A DNA stretch of 42,806 bases from an uncultured Ruminococcus sp. (lineage in GTDB: Bacteria > Bacillota > Clostridia > Oscillospirales > Acutalibacteraceae). The notes beneath the pieces are model-generated. The model ran no database searches and had not been told where the DNA came from. It worked only from the letters and a program-made list of their open reading frames with translations. The stretch covers positions 1 to 42,806 of the forward strand of contig CACZYC010000018.1 in NCBI GenBank assembly GCA_902785365.1, in the 5' to 3' direction. A program made the position numbers and the translations under genes. Shown in pieces: positions 1 through 7,673 of this stretch. Each line of letters begins with the position of its first letter. The first letter of the stretch is position 1.

Positions 1-506
1 ATTTAGTATCACTCCCGAACACAGGCAACAGCAACAAGCAAACAATCATCACTCAACCGGGCATGCGATACTCTCAAGCAGAAGAAATTATAAAAAACAC
101 CATGCTCGACAATAAGTTTAATGAGCTTTCAGCTATTGACAGAAAAAGAATAATAGATAGACTGCTTAGTGAAATCACGGGAAGGATGATGGAGGATATC
201 GTTCTTTTTGAAACAAAAGCCTTCAATCCCGACAAATATGTATTCAAGTTGCAATTTGATGTCGGTGAGTTCGATATGGTTATATTCGATCCCGAAAATA
301 TATGCTGTGAAATATTTGAGATAAAGCACAGCACAAAACTTGTTTCGAAGCAATATCAGCATCTTAACGATGAAGAAAAATGCAGAATCACCGAACATCA
401 TTATGGACCTATTAAAAGGAAGTCTGTAATCTATCGCGGTGATTCAACCGAAGTAAACGGTATCCATTATTTAAATGTCGAAGAATATTTGAACCACATA
501 GTATAA
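1..506 (+). CDS. 3' end of an AAA-family ATPase with a DUF4143-type C-terminal domain (cut by the window edge)
   Basis: The reading frame is open from base 3 to the TAA at 504-506, so the ATG at 63 is internal and the gene begins before the window. The visible part reads through an 'ITQPGMRYSQAE' segment, then a short helical stretch and a beta-rich end with 'GEFDMVIFD' and 'EIFEIKHS'. That D-x-(20)-E-x-K arrangement resembles the nuclease-like C-terminal domain (DUF4143) that follows an AAA domain in a common family of bacterial ATPases of unclear role. The ATPase part is outside the window, so family membership is inferred from the tail only. The protein is presumably cytoplasmic. The next gene is on the opposite strand and ends convergently at 693. 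No terminator hairpin was found in the 186-base gap. Confidence 0.6.
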   Translation, partial: LVSLPNTGNSNKQTIITQPGMRYSQAEEIIKNTMLDNKFNELSAIDRKRIIDRLLSEITGRMMEDIVLFETKAFNPDKYVFKLQFDVGEFDMVIFDPENICCEIFEIKHSTKLVSKQYQHLNDEEKCRITEHHYGPIKRKSVIYRGDSTEVNGIHYLNVEEYLNHIV

Positions 507-692
507 CTCATTAAAACATTTTCCTATTCTTTGTTACAGCATGGTAAATTTTTCCATACTGAATCCACTGAAACCCTTTCTTTGTTTTGCGCCGCAGTTT
601 TTGATACGGCTTAAATATTTGGAACTGCATTATGCTCTCTGAGAAACTCGATTGCATCAAAATATGTTAATATACTATTTCGGCGGTGGGCT

Positions 693-1259
693 TCAACACG
701 TTTCGATCACTCCGGCAATAACCCCGATAGCTGCCGAAAGCAAGATAATAAAGATCGGGTGGAGCTTTTTAAACGCCAGTACAACTGCCACAACGAAAAT
801 ACCAAGCGAAACGTAAAACTGCGCTGTGCCAAAAACTGCCGTGTTCAATCCTGCCGGGAAGAACACAGTTTGTGCAAGTGATAGCAGCGCCGCTGCGATC
901 AAGCCGACTACAGCCGGTTTTAAACCGTTCATCGCGCCGTTGACAATCTTATTGCTTTTGAATTTTTGATAACACCGCGCGACGATCAAAATTATCACAA
1001 AGGACGGAAGTATCACGCCGAGTGTCGCGCACAAGCCACCGAATATGCCGCCGGTTCGTGTGCCTACAAAGGTAGCGATATTTACTGCGAACGGCCCCGG
1101 CGTACTCTCGCTTACGGCTATAAAATCTATCAGCTCACTCTGATTCAACCAGCCGTGTGCCGCTACTTCCTCCTGAATCATCGGCAGCATGGCATAACCG
1201 CCGCCAAACGTGAACAATCCGATTTTCAGAAAGGTGAGGAACAACTCAAAGCAAATCAT
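693..1259 (-). CDS. Chromate transporter family protein (second half of a split pair)
   Basis: This is a 188-residue membrane protein of the short-chain CHR family. It opens with the signature 'KIGLFTFGGGYAMLPMIQEEV' region and has 'ESTPGPFAVNIATFVG', both typical of ChrA half-proteins, followed by about five hydrophobic helices. In the family, two such half-length proteins encoded side by side act together in anion (chromate or sulfate-like) transport. Its start overlaps the stop of the upstream partner by 4 bases (ATGA at 1256-1259), which implies translational coupling. The length is normal for a short-chain CHR protein. The real substrate cannot be read from the sequence. Confidence 0.9.
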   Translation of the reverse strand: MICFELFLTFLKIGLFTFGGGYAMLPMIQEEVAAHGWLNQSELIDFIAVSESTPGPFAVNIATFVGTRTGGIFGGLCATLGVILPSFVIILIVARCYQKFKSNKIVNGAMNGLKPAVVGLIAAALLSLAQTVFFPAGLNTAVFGTAQFYVSLGIFVVAVVLAFKKLHPIFIILLSAAIGVIAGVIETC

Positions 1260-1813
1260 CGTTTGTCCCTCCTGCCGACTATCAACGTCTTCAAGATCCC
1301 CGCCGCCGCGCAGAACAGTATCACAAAGACGACATTGACAGGTAAAAACGCGGTCACCGCAAATGCGCCGAACATAATCAGGTAAGAAAAAAATCCTTTC
1401 GGACTCTGCTTATACATCGACCACAATGCTCTGACAATCAATGCCAAAACGCCTGCTCGTATACCGTTAAAGGCGTATTGAATCCAGACGACGCTTTGGT
1501 ATGCCGCAAGGATATAGGAAATCGCCGCTATGATAGTAAATGACGGCAACACCACGCCGACAGTCGCCGCCATCGCTCCTAAAAAGCCGCCTACGCGAAA
1601 GCCGATAAAAGTAGCCGCATTGATAGCGATAGGTCCCGGCGTCGATTCCGCGATTGCGACAATCTCAAGGATATCCTTGTCACTTATCCACTTTTTATTA
1701 TCGACGGTTTCACGCTGAATCAGCGGAATCATCGCGTAACCACCGCCAAAGGTAAACAGCCCGATCTTCATAAATGTAAGAAAGAGGCTGATAATACTCT
1801 GTATTTGTTTCAT
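1256..1813 (-). CDS. Chromate transporter family protein (first half of a split pair)
   Basis: This 185-residue membrane protein is a paralogue of the gene downstream. It carries the same N-terminal 'FMKIGLFTFGGGYAMIPLI' block and 'ESTPGPIAINAATFIG' motif, then hydrophobic helices to the C-terminus. It is the promoter-proximal member of a two-gene operon on the minus strand. The pair together would give the about 10-12 helices of a full-length ChrA. The C-terminus ends in a basic 'VGRRDKR' and overlaps the next start by 4 bases. The family exports or takes up oxyanions; chromate is only the founding substrate, so the physiological role here is open. Confidence 0.9.
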   Translation of the reverse strand: MKQIQSIISLFLTFMKIGLFTFGGGYAMIPLIQRETVDNKKWISDKDILEIVAIAESTPGPIAINAATFIGFRVGGFLGAMAATVGVVLPSFTIIAAISYILAAYQSVVWIQYAFNGIRAGVLALIVRALWSMYKQSPKGFFSYLIMFGAFAVTAFLPVNVVFVILFCAAAGILKTLIVGRRDKR

Positions 1814-2068
1814 TACTGTTCACTTCGTTTACTACTTTGTTTTTGAGCTGATACTGTTTTTAGCGCCGCCAAGAGCAACAAATAAAAAATTCATTCATAT
1901 TCCGATTAATCTTACTCAATAATACACCATAAGCAAGACTTTGTAAACCACAAAGAACCTCCCGTGTCGCTTTTGTTTTCCTTATTCGAGTACGTTTACT
2001 ACTCTTTTTCAAAAAGGTAAAAATTGGGTACTACCTTTTGTATCAAACAAGGAGTTATTCTTCACGAC

Positions 2069-2104
2069 AAAAACGGCTTAAACACTGTGTTTAAGCCGTT
2101 TTTC
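2069..2104. terminator. Perfect 15-bp hairpin with flanking A and T tracts
   Basis: Bases 2071-2085 are the exact reverse complement of 2087-2101. A-rich and T-rich flanks make it a bidirectional intrinsic terminator. No intact gene ends just before it on either strand, so it probably belongs to a gene that has been lost. Confidence 0.75.
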
Positions 2105-2173
2105 TTTGCCATTTTCTGCTTGCTTCGAGTTCAGAATTTGGTGTTTGAAGTACCTGTTTGGAGTTCAAAACAG

Positions 2174-2202
2174 TCGTTTTTGTGCCATAACAGACATAAA
2201 AG
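2174..2202 (+). repeat. Copy 1 of a 29-base interspersed repeat
   Basis: The 29 bases match 9096-9124 at 28 positions and both copies are on the plus strand. The core is CGTTTTTGTGC, one variable base, then ATAACAGACATAAAAG. Both copies lie in gene-poor segments downstream of a 'CAAACAAGGA' block (about 2044 and 9012), which suggests a longer decayed repeat. Confidence 0.6.
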
Positions 2203-2377
2203 ACATATTGAATATCATCAAAATATTCTGAAAAGAATATAGCGATAGAGAAACACGGTTTATACAGTGATACAGTAGGTTTGCGGAATAGTCCTGTCAG
2301 AATTTGCGATGCCTAATCAAAGATTACGCCTTATTCTTCCTCAATATATTCGTGAGGTGTCGGTCTGACACAAGATG

Positions 2378-2406
2378 TTGCTTTTTTCTCTAATCTATGA
2401 TAATAT
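2378..2406 (+). promoter_or_regulatory. Probable sigma-A promoter for the membrane protein at 2456
   Basis: TTGCTT at 2378-2383 and TAATAT at 2401-2406 are separated by 17 bases. The distance to the ATG at 2456 leaves a leader of about 45 bases that contains an AT-rich palindromic stretch and the ribosome site AAGGAGAG. Confidence 0.55.
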
Positions 2407-2455
2407 CAATTTGTATGCATATATATGTATATGAAAAAATTAAGGAGAGAAACAA

Positions 2456-3124
2456 ATGAAATTTCCATTCGCAGCAAAAGGCGTTAGCAAGATTTTTAAC
2501 GCTGAAATCATTTCGTTAATTGCCGCACTGATCGGCGGAGTTGGTATGGTACTGAGCTTTATAGCGGTTTCAGGAAACGTTGATAACAATACTTCCGATA
2601 CTCTTATTATCGCTACGGGAGCCTGTGTACTTGTTGCAGGTATTATAATTGCCGTTGCGGGAATTATGAGTATAGTCGGTTATTTCCAGGCGGGCAAGGA
2701 CGAGGTTAGCTTTAAGAGAGCTATTTTATGTGTGCTTTTCAGTATTGTATTTACCGTTGCGGCGTCTTTCTTCGCAAACCAGACAGGTTTCTTTGGATGG
2801 CTCTACACTATCCTGACGTTGGTGGGAAATATTTGCAATATGCTCGCAACTATTTTCCTTATCTTAGGTCTGATGGCTCTGTCTGTAAAATGCAGCAGAC
2901 CTGATATGGTCAAGCACGGCAAAGATATACTCACGACTCTGGTTATCTTATACATATTGACATTCATTCTTAATTTCTTTATTCGCTTGGGAGCTGAATC
3001 TACAGCTTTCGGATCAAGTATCGTTAACTGGTTATCGGGCTTATCTCTTTGCTTTACCGTATTCCTCTACGTTTTCCAGATATACTACCTCGGCAAAGCC
3101 AAAAAGATGCTCAAAGAATACTAA
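2456..3124 (+). CDS. Hypothetical membrane protein with about six helices
   Basis: This 222-residue protein has no family I recognise. It begins with a short cytoplasmic-looking 'MKFPFAAKGVSKIFNAE' and then has about six hydrophobic segments, with a 'YFQAGKDE' loop between the second and third. It ends in a basic tail 'YYLGKAKKMLKEY'. The start has a good ribosome site (AAGGAGAGAAACAA before the ATG) and a promoter about 50 bases upstream. The next reading frame (secreted S41-type peptidase) runs into its 3' end, so the two are in the same transcript or have been joined by a deletion. The function is unknown; an integral membrane location is clear from composition. Confidence 0.75.
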   Translation: MKFPFAAKGVSKIFNAEIISLIAALIGGVGMVLSFIAVSGNVDNNTSDTLIIATGACVLVAGIIIAVAGIMSIVGYFQAGKDEVSFKRAILCVLFSIVFTVAASFFANQTGFFGWLYTILTLVGNICNMLATIFLILGLMALSVKCSRPDMVKHGKDILTTLVILYILTFILNFFIRLGAESTAFGSSIVNWLSGLSLCFTVFLYVFQIYYLGKAKKMLKEY

Positions 3125-3165
3125 TATGTTTTTGTGCGGCGTTACTGCGTTTATTGAACGCTGTA

Positions 3166-5100
3166 ATGCCTGATATGGCGTTTATCTCTACCGTTGATTA
3201 TCTGAAGCAAATCTATGTTGACGAGCCGACCGAAGTAAAGAACGCGGACGGCACTTACACGGTAACCAATCCAAAGGGAACGATGGTTGTCGACCCCCAA
3301 AAGGATACTATCCATTTCGATAGTTTCGAGGGCTTTGTATCAGCTAAGGAGAACGCGGAAGGTACCGAACTGGACGTGTCTTACGTCAAGGAGCACGCGC
3401 CTGTAAACGAGGGAGAAGTAAAAGGTCTCGATCTTGACCTTTCGCCTTATAAAATTGATATTATCGAATATGACGGAAAAACCTATTTCCCCGTATCGAC
3501 AATCGGACTTCTTTTCGGCGCGACCTATAATACAGCGGTGTATTGCGAAAACGATGTTTATTTTATCCATAGTTCCGATATAGCGATGGGAAACTGTTAT
3601 TTCCAGAACACTACGCCTTATAATACTCTAAAACGCAGCAAGAATCTGGTCGAGCTGTCTTATAACGACCTGTGCTTCGCGATTGATAAGCTTTACGGCA
3701 GACCCGCCCGGGCTGAAATCGCGTCGATGCTCGAAGAAAAAAGCTTTGATGAAGCGCTGGACGAGTACAACGACGATACCCGTCGAGCAAAAGAATTACT
3801 TCTATCGGAAAATATGGTTGATTATGTTCTCGGAACTGCTTATCTCGGAAAAGTATTCTCCGACGGAGGTCATACGGCGGTAAATTACCCTGCGGTATTA
3901 TCGTTTATTACTCCCGGAACTGCTATATATAATGAGCTTGAAAAACTAGCCGATTCAGAGGATTTCCGTGACAGAGCTGCGGCAAACTATGCGATGAACA
4001 CTCTTGCCTCAAGTCAGAAAAGCAGAGCTATGTCGGAATTCCGAAGCGGCAAATACAAAGATTATGATCTTGTAAAGTCATGGGATGACAAGTCGGCATC
4101 AAAGCTTTATGTTACAGGAGGTACAGCTGTTTTCGCATTTGATTCGTTTGTTAACGAGGCGGTTTATAATTTCAAATGGTCTCTTGACTACGCAAAGGAA
4201 AAGGGAATTAAGCGTTTTGTTATAGACATTTCCTGCAACAGCGGCGGCAACGCGGCGGTCGTTATGTATATCATGGCTATGATCACCAATAAAAACAAGG
4301 ACAGCTATGTTACCTCATACAGAAAAATTCAGACGCTTACAGGTAACATCACAAGAGTTGATAACGATGTTGATTTGAATTTAGACGGGGATATCAACGA
4401 CCTCGACAAGAGCGTTTATTATGATTTTGAATACGCCTTTATCACATCTAACATCTCGTATTCCTGCGGTAATCTGCTTCCTTGTCTCGCGAAGGACGCG
4501 GGCTTCCCGATCCTCGGCGAAAGAAGCGGAGGCGGAGCCTGCTCGCTTTTGATCGCGTACACTCCCGAGACGTTTTTCTACACGCTGTCAAGTTATAATA
4601 AGTTCATCACCAAGGACAACAAGGACGTTGACAACGGTGCTGAACTCGATTATGACCTGACCAAGCAGGCAAGCGATGGAAGCGGTATAGACTATTCAGG
4701 CTTGTATGACGTTGCCGCTTACAGCAAAATGATCGACGAGTTCTACGGCGTTAAGCCCGCGGACGATCCCGCTAAAACCGTTACCAAAAAGAAAGCCAAC
4801 CCGATCAAAGTGACTGCAAAGACAAAGACTGTCAAGCTTAAAAAGGTAAAAAAAGCGTCCCAGACAGCCGCGACATTTACTGTTAAAAAGGCGCAGGGTA
4901 AGCTTAGCTTTAAAGTTAAGTCCGCCAAGAAGGCAATCAAAAAGTATCTCACAATTTCCAAGAAGGGCGTACTTAAAATCAAGAGATGGAAGAAAGCCAA
5001 GAAGGGCACCTACACCATCAAAGTTACGGTAAAGGCAACGGGTAACAAAAAATACAACTCTAAGTCCGTTGATAAGACGGTTAAGGTTAAAGTAAAATAA
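3166..5100 (+). CDS. S41-type (C-terminal processing peptidase-like) secreted protein, 5' end abnormal
   Basis: The frame is open from inside the previous gene (about 3049) to the TAA at 5098-5100. Recognisable sequence begins near the ATG at 3166 ('MPDMAFISTVDYLKQ'). The middle carries S41-like blocks: 'IDISCNSGGN' (near 4225), equivalent to the family's substrate-loop glycine motif, and 'SNISYSCGNLLP' (near 4448), where the catalytic serine is expected, then 'GERSGGGACS'. The last 100 or so residues are an extremely Lys-rich Ig-like or cadherin-like tail ending 'TVKVKVK', as seen on secreted proteins of ruminococci. Such a protein should have a signal peptide, but none precedes the conserved part and no ribosome site precedes 3166. 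Either the 5' end was deleted or translation starts at an unusual codon after the upstream stop at 3124. The product was once exported; present expression is doubtful. Confidence 0.6.
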   Translation: MPDMAFISTVDYLKQIYVDEPTEVKNADGTYTVTNPKGTMVVDPQKDTIHFDSFEGFVSAKENAEGTELDVSYVKEHAPVNEGEVKGLDLDLSPYKIDIIEYDGKTYFPVSTIGLLFGATYNTAVYCENDVYFIHSSDIAMGNCYFQNTTPYNTLKRSKNLVELSYNDLCFAIDKLYGRPARAEIASMLEEKSFDEALDEYNDDTRRAKELLLSENMVDYVLGTAYLGKVFSDGGHTAVNYPAVLSFITPGTAIYNELEKLADSEDFRDRAAANYAMNTLASSQKSRAMSEFRSGKYKDYDLVKSWDDKSASKLYVTGGTAVFAFDSFVNEAVYNFKWSLDYAKEKGIKRFVIDISCNSGGNAAVVMYIMAMITNKNKDSYVTSYRKIQTLTGNITRVDNDVDLNLDGDINDLDKSVYYDFEYAFITSNISYSCGNLLPCLAKDAGFPILGERSGGGACSLLIAYTPETFFYTLSSYNKFITKDNKDVDNGAELDYDLTKQASDGSGIDYSGLYDVAAYSKMIDEFYGVKPADDPAKTVTKKKANPIKVTAKTKTVKLKKVKKASQTAATFTVKKAQGKLSFKVKSAKKAIKKYLTISKKGVLKIKRWKKAKKGTYTIKVTVKATGNKKYNSKSVDKTVKVKVK

Positions 5101-5192
5101 GACTTTTCAAGAAATTAGGTAATTAAACCCAAAAATAAAACAATAACAAAAAAGCACAGACAATCCATTGATTGGAATTGTTTGTGCTTTTT
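5080..5192 (+). repeat. Gene tail plus terminator duplicated in inverted orientation at 21086-21196
   Basis: The last seven codons of the S41 gene, its 3' untranslated region and the hairpin at 5148-5192 are nearly identical to the reverse complement of 21086-21196. A handful of substitutions and small indels separate the copies. The hairpin itself (AAAAAGCACA paired with TGTGCTTTTT) is a bidirectional intrinsic terminator for the S41 gene. Confidence 0.85.
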
Positions 5193-5313
5193 ATATACGG
5201 CGTAAACAAGGAAAGAAACTTTTTTCCGAGCCTAGTTTTAAGCATAGCTTTTAACTACCTAAAGCTTAGTTATTGCTATACTTACTTTATACCAAACAAA
5301 GAAAAGGACTTTA

Positions 5314-5352
5314 AAAAACTCACGCAATCTGTTCTTGGTTGCGTGAGTTTTT
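5314..5352 (+). terminator. Intrinsic terminator hairpin
   Basis: AAAAACTCACGCAA at 5314-5327 pairs with TTGCGTGAGTTTTT at 5339-5352 and is followed by TTCTT. It lies behind a non-coding stretch whose 'TACTTACTTTATACCAAACA' block recurs near 9002. No intact gene precedes it, so it looks like a leftover transcription unit end. Confidence 0.65.
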
Positions 5353-5586
5353 CTTAAATATTTGCTTTTACAATTAACTTCATCGGATTCCACAGCACAG
5401 ACCCGATTATGGGACAGCGGTTTTGATATAATGGGTATAACAAATCCCTAAATTGCCAAAGTGAAGTTACGATTTTTTCGAAAAATTTGCTCAGTTAGTT
5501 TAAGCTCACCTTGACAAAAACAGCACCATAAAAATTGGATATTTCAAGATTTTCGGAGCCACAAAACAGTCACCGCCGCAGGCGGC

Positions 5587-5722
5587 TAGACCTTGACGGG
5601 TTGGTGAAAAAATGCTAAACTTGTGGCTTTTTAAGGCGGGAAACGTTGGATATTTCTGAGTTTCCGTCGCCTTTAAAAGTTCGACAGCATTTTTTCAGCG
5701 TTCAGTCAAGGTTGACGGTCTA
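5587..5722. repeat. 136-base imperfect palindrome upstream of the transposase
   Basis: The left arm (5587-5644) and right arm (5660-5722) are imperfect reverse complements around a 15-base loop. Matching blocks include TAGACC/GGTCTA at the outer ends, GTGAAAAAATGCT against AGCATTTTTTCAGC, TTTTAAGGCG against CGCCTTTAAAA, and GGAAAC/GTTTCC at the loop. A small hairpin, CCGCC-GCA-GGCGG, precedes it. The RNA could fold into a long stem in the transposase leader. Confidence 0.7.
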
Positions 5723-5766
5723 AGTGATAAAATGTTTAAGGTTGCTGCCTGCGGAAAGCAGGCAAA

Positions 5767-7059
5767 ATGAGAAGAATAAATTTATCACAAAGAATTGCTA
5801 TTGAAAGCGGTCTTTACCAGAGAGAATCCTTTAAGAAAATTTCTGAAAAGATAGGGATTTCAGCACACTCAATATCAAATGAAATACGTTTGAACAGAAC
5901 GCTTGTGCCCGGTGAAAAGCCATACGGCAAAGACTGTGTGTTTGCGGGGACCTGCAAAAGACGAAATCTCTGTGGAAATACCGAGTGCAACAAGAATTGT
6001 GTGCGTTGTCGTGATTTTAATTGCATTGAAATTTGCGGTCGATATGACAACTCGCCTTGTTCTTTGTTGTCTAAACCGCCATATGTGTGTAACGTCTGTT
6101 TTCAAAGACGAAAGTGTAAGAAAGACAGAGCATACTACATATCAAATCAAGCGGATGCGGTATCCAAACGCAGATATTCAAAAGCAAGGAGCAAGACTCA
6201 CGCAGATCCAGAGGATTTGGAGAGAATTAATAAGCTCGTAGCTCCTTTGTTACGCAAAGGGCAGCCTATTTCGCATATCTTTGCTGAACACGGCGATGAA
6301 ATCGGTGTTTCCCAGCGCACGCTTTATCGGTATATTGACACTGGGTGTATGGAAATCACTAATTTTGATTTACGCAGAAAGTTATCCTACAAACAGAGAA
6401 AAAAGAAGCGTAAGGAATCAGAAGCGTTTCAGAATCAGGAGTTCCGTCAGAGCAGAACATACACGGATTTTTTGAAGTATATGGATAAACATCCCGATAC
6501 TAAGGTTGTAGAAATGGATACGGTAAATGGTTGCCGTGAACAAGGCAAGCGTATGTTGACGTTTCTTTTCCGTGAATCAAATCTTATGCTGATTATACTT
6601 ATGAGAGACGGAAAAGCCGCAACTGTGGTTGAACAGTTCGATTATCTGACCAGTCTTGTCGGAGTAGAAACCTTCAGAAAAATTTTCCCTGTAATTCTGA
6701 CCGACAACGGCAGTGAGTTCAAATACACACAGGAGCTTGAAAAAACAGATCAGGGCGAGAAACGCACAAGATTATTTTACTGTGATCCTCAGGCTTCGTG
6801 GCAGAAAGCACAGTTAGAGAAAAACCACGAATATATCCGATATGTTTTGCCAAAGGGAAAAAGCTTTAGTCCTTACACACAGGATGATATGGTGTTGCTT
6901 ATGAACAACATCAACAGTACGCGCCGTGAAAAGCTGAACGGAAATACTCCGTTTGAAACCGAACGCCGCAAGGAAGTAAAGCTCCTTTTGGAGCTTATGG
7001 GATTAAAACAGATTCCTTCTGATGAAGTAAATCTTAATCCCGCATTATTAAAAAAGTAA
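5767..7059 (+). CDS. IS30-family transposase
   Basis: This 430-residue DDE transposase would catalyse cut-and-paste or circle-mediated movement of the surrounding element. An N-terminal helix-turn-helix ('FKKISEKIGISAHSISNEIRLN', residues 22-43) matches the IS30 DNA-binding domain. Residues 57-117 hold 12 cysteines in paired C-x(2-5)-C spacing, suggesting a zinc-binding insertion. A second helix-turn-helix lies near 179-190. The catalytic triad is D251 ('VVEMDTVNG'), D313 ('ILTDNGSEF') and E351 ('QLEKNHEYIRY'). Length and order are normal for the family and the frame is intact, so the copy may be active. A GCCTGC-GGAAA-GCAGGC hairpin (5747-5763) sits 3 bases before the ATG and places the only purine-rich ribosome-site candidate in its loop, which could hold translation low. 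Confidence 0.95.
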   Translation: MRRINLSQRIAIESGLYQRESFKKISEKIGISAHSISNEIRLNRTLVPGEKPYGKDCVFAGTCKRRNLCGNTECNKNCVRCRDFNCIEICGRYDNSPCSLLSKPPYVCNVCFQRRKCKKDRAYYISNQADAVSKRRYSKARSKTHADPEDLERINKLVAPLLRKGQPISHIFAEHGDEIGVSQRTLYRYIDTGCMEITNFDLRRKLSYKQRKKKRKESEAFQNQEFRQSRTYTDFLKYMDKHPDTKVVEMDTVNGCREQGKRMLTFLFRESNLMLIILMRDGKAATVVEQFDYLTSLVGVETFRKIFPVILTDNGSEFKYTQELEKTDQGEKRTRLFYCDPQASWQKAQLEKNHEYIRYVLPKGKSFSPYTQDDMVLLMNNINSTRREKLNGNTPFETERRKEVKLLLELMGLKQIPSDEVNLNPALLKK

Positions 7060-7310
7060 ACTAAAGATTATGCAGGCAGTGACCAAACCATAATTTCTAT
7101 TCAAGACAGGTTGGGTTCACTTTGACAAAATCTTAGGGCAGTCTGTCAGCTTTGCTATGCTTTGACGACTGTATATTTTAAACATTTTAACTCCTTCTTT
7201 ACAATTTAGGTGTCAAAATAGGCTAATTTTTAGCCGTGCTTGGACGAAAAGTGTGGTCAACGTATTTTTACCTTAACTTCACTTTTTCATTCAAGCGGTA
7301 TAACAAATCG

Positions 7311-7422
7311 GATAATGTCCCCGCCTCTAAAGGCGTATAACATTATCTCAAATTCAAAAGGGAAAGTGTTCCCCTTCTGAATTTGCAGCGCTGTGCGCTG
7401 TTTGCTTTGATAAAAGCAAAGC
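7311..7422 (+). promoter_or_regulatory. Structured leader of the EF-hand microprotein gene
   Basis: Three hairpins follow one another. GATAATGT (7311-7318) pairs with ACATTATC (7340-7347) and encloses CGCCT/AGGCG. A 13-base stem with one mismatch joins 7350-7362 to 7372-7384. GCTTTG (7404-7409) pairs with CAAAGC (7417-7422). The ribosome site AAGGAGG follows 26 bases later. No known riboswitch class was recognised; it could be a regulatory leader or a small RNA. Confidence 0.4.
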
Positions 7423-7460
7423 TTTGAAACAGAAAAAAAGCAAATTTAAGGAGGTACAAT

Positions 7461-7619
7461 ATGTTTGACGATATTTTTGGCGGAATGTTCGACTTCGACG
7501 GCGACGGTCACACAGACTTTATGGAAGAAGCCACGGGCTTTGCCGTTATGGAGGAAATGATGAATGACGATTCGGAGAGCGAGTCGGACTTTGATGACGA
7601 AGATACCTTTGACATATAG
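7461..7619 (+). CDS. Small acidic protein with an EF-hand calcium-binding loop
   Basis: The frame encodes 52 residues from an ATG with a strong ribosome site (AAGGAGG, 8 bases upstream). Residues 11-22 read D-F-D-G-D-G-H-T-D-F-M-E, which fits the 12-position EF-hand loop: Asp at 1, 3, 5 and 9, Gly at 6 and Glu at 12. The rest is strongly acidic, with a Ser/Asp/Glu-rich C-terminal third. There is no signal peptide, so it should be cytoplasmic. Flanking helices are very short, so this is a single EF-hand-like loop rather than a canonical pair. The macrodomain gene starts 54 bases downstream and may share the transcript. Similar short acidic proteins occur in clostridia, but I cannot name a function. 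Confidence 0.7.
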   Translation: MFDDIFGGMFDFDGDGHTDFMEEATGFAVMEEMMNDDSESESDFDDEDTFDI

Positions 7620-7673
7620 CTTGGCACAATGTAAAATATTATTAACTCTAACCCCGAGGAGATGAGATAAATT

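Larger units (their letters stand above)
1814..2377. other. Intergenic region with a terminator-like hairpin and a repeat copy
   Basis: There is no convincing gene here. The region lies between the divergent chromate operon and the membrane-protein gene at 2456. It holds a perfect hairpin at 2071-2101, one copy of a 29-base interspersed repeat at 2174-2202, and a short minus-strand frame at about 2335-2405 reading '...SCVRPTPHEYIEEE' then stop, which may be a gene relic but is too short to assign. Confidence 0.5.
5447..7296 (+). mobile_element. IS30-family insertion sequence (proposed boundaries)
   Basis: The element contains one intact IS30-type transposase. Proposed ends are inverted repeats: AAAGTGAAGTTA at 5458-5469 is the exact reverse complement of 7274-7285, with weaker matching extending 11 bases outward on each side (about 17 of 23 in total). 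Immediately outside lies a 13-base direct repeat, GGTATAACAAATC, at 5434-5446 and 7297-7309. Further in, GCTCACCTTGACAAAA (5504-5519) and GTTCACTTTGACAAAA (7115-7130) form a second, directly repeated pair, possibly transposase sites. An alternative right end is near 7138, where TCTTAGGG mirrors the CCCTAA at 5446. The boundaries are therefore inferred, while the transposase is certain. Confidence 0.65.

Noticed and set aside
590..680. Minus-strand frame reading 'YFDAIEFLREHNAVPNI' before a stop
   Set aside because: Looks protein-like but is under 25 codons, without start or ribosome site; insufficient for a feature.
2335..2405. Minus-strand frame ending 'SCVRPTPHEYIEEE'
   Set aside because: Only about 24 codons, overlaps the promoter of the 2456 gene, and no family could be recognised; may be a relic but not supportable.
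5172..5357. 61-codon frame between two terminators
   Set aside because: Starts inside a terminator arm, ends in the next terminator, no ribosome site; composed of repeat and hairpin sequence.
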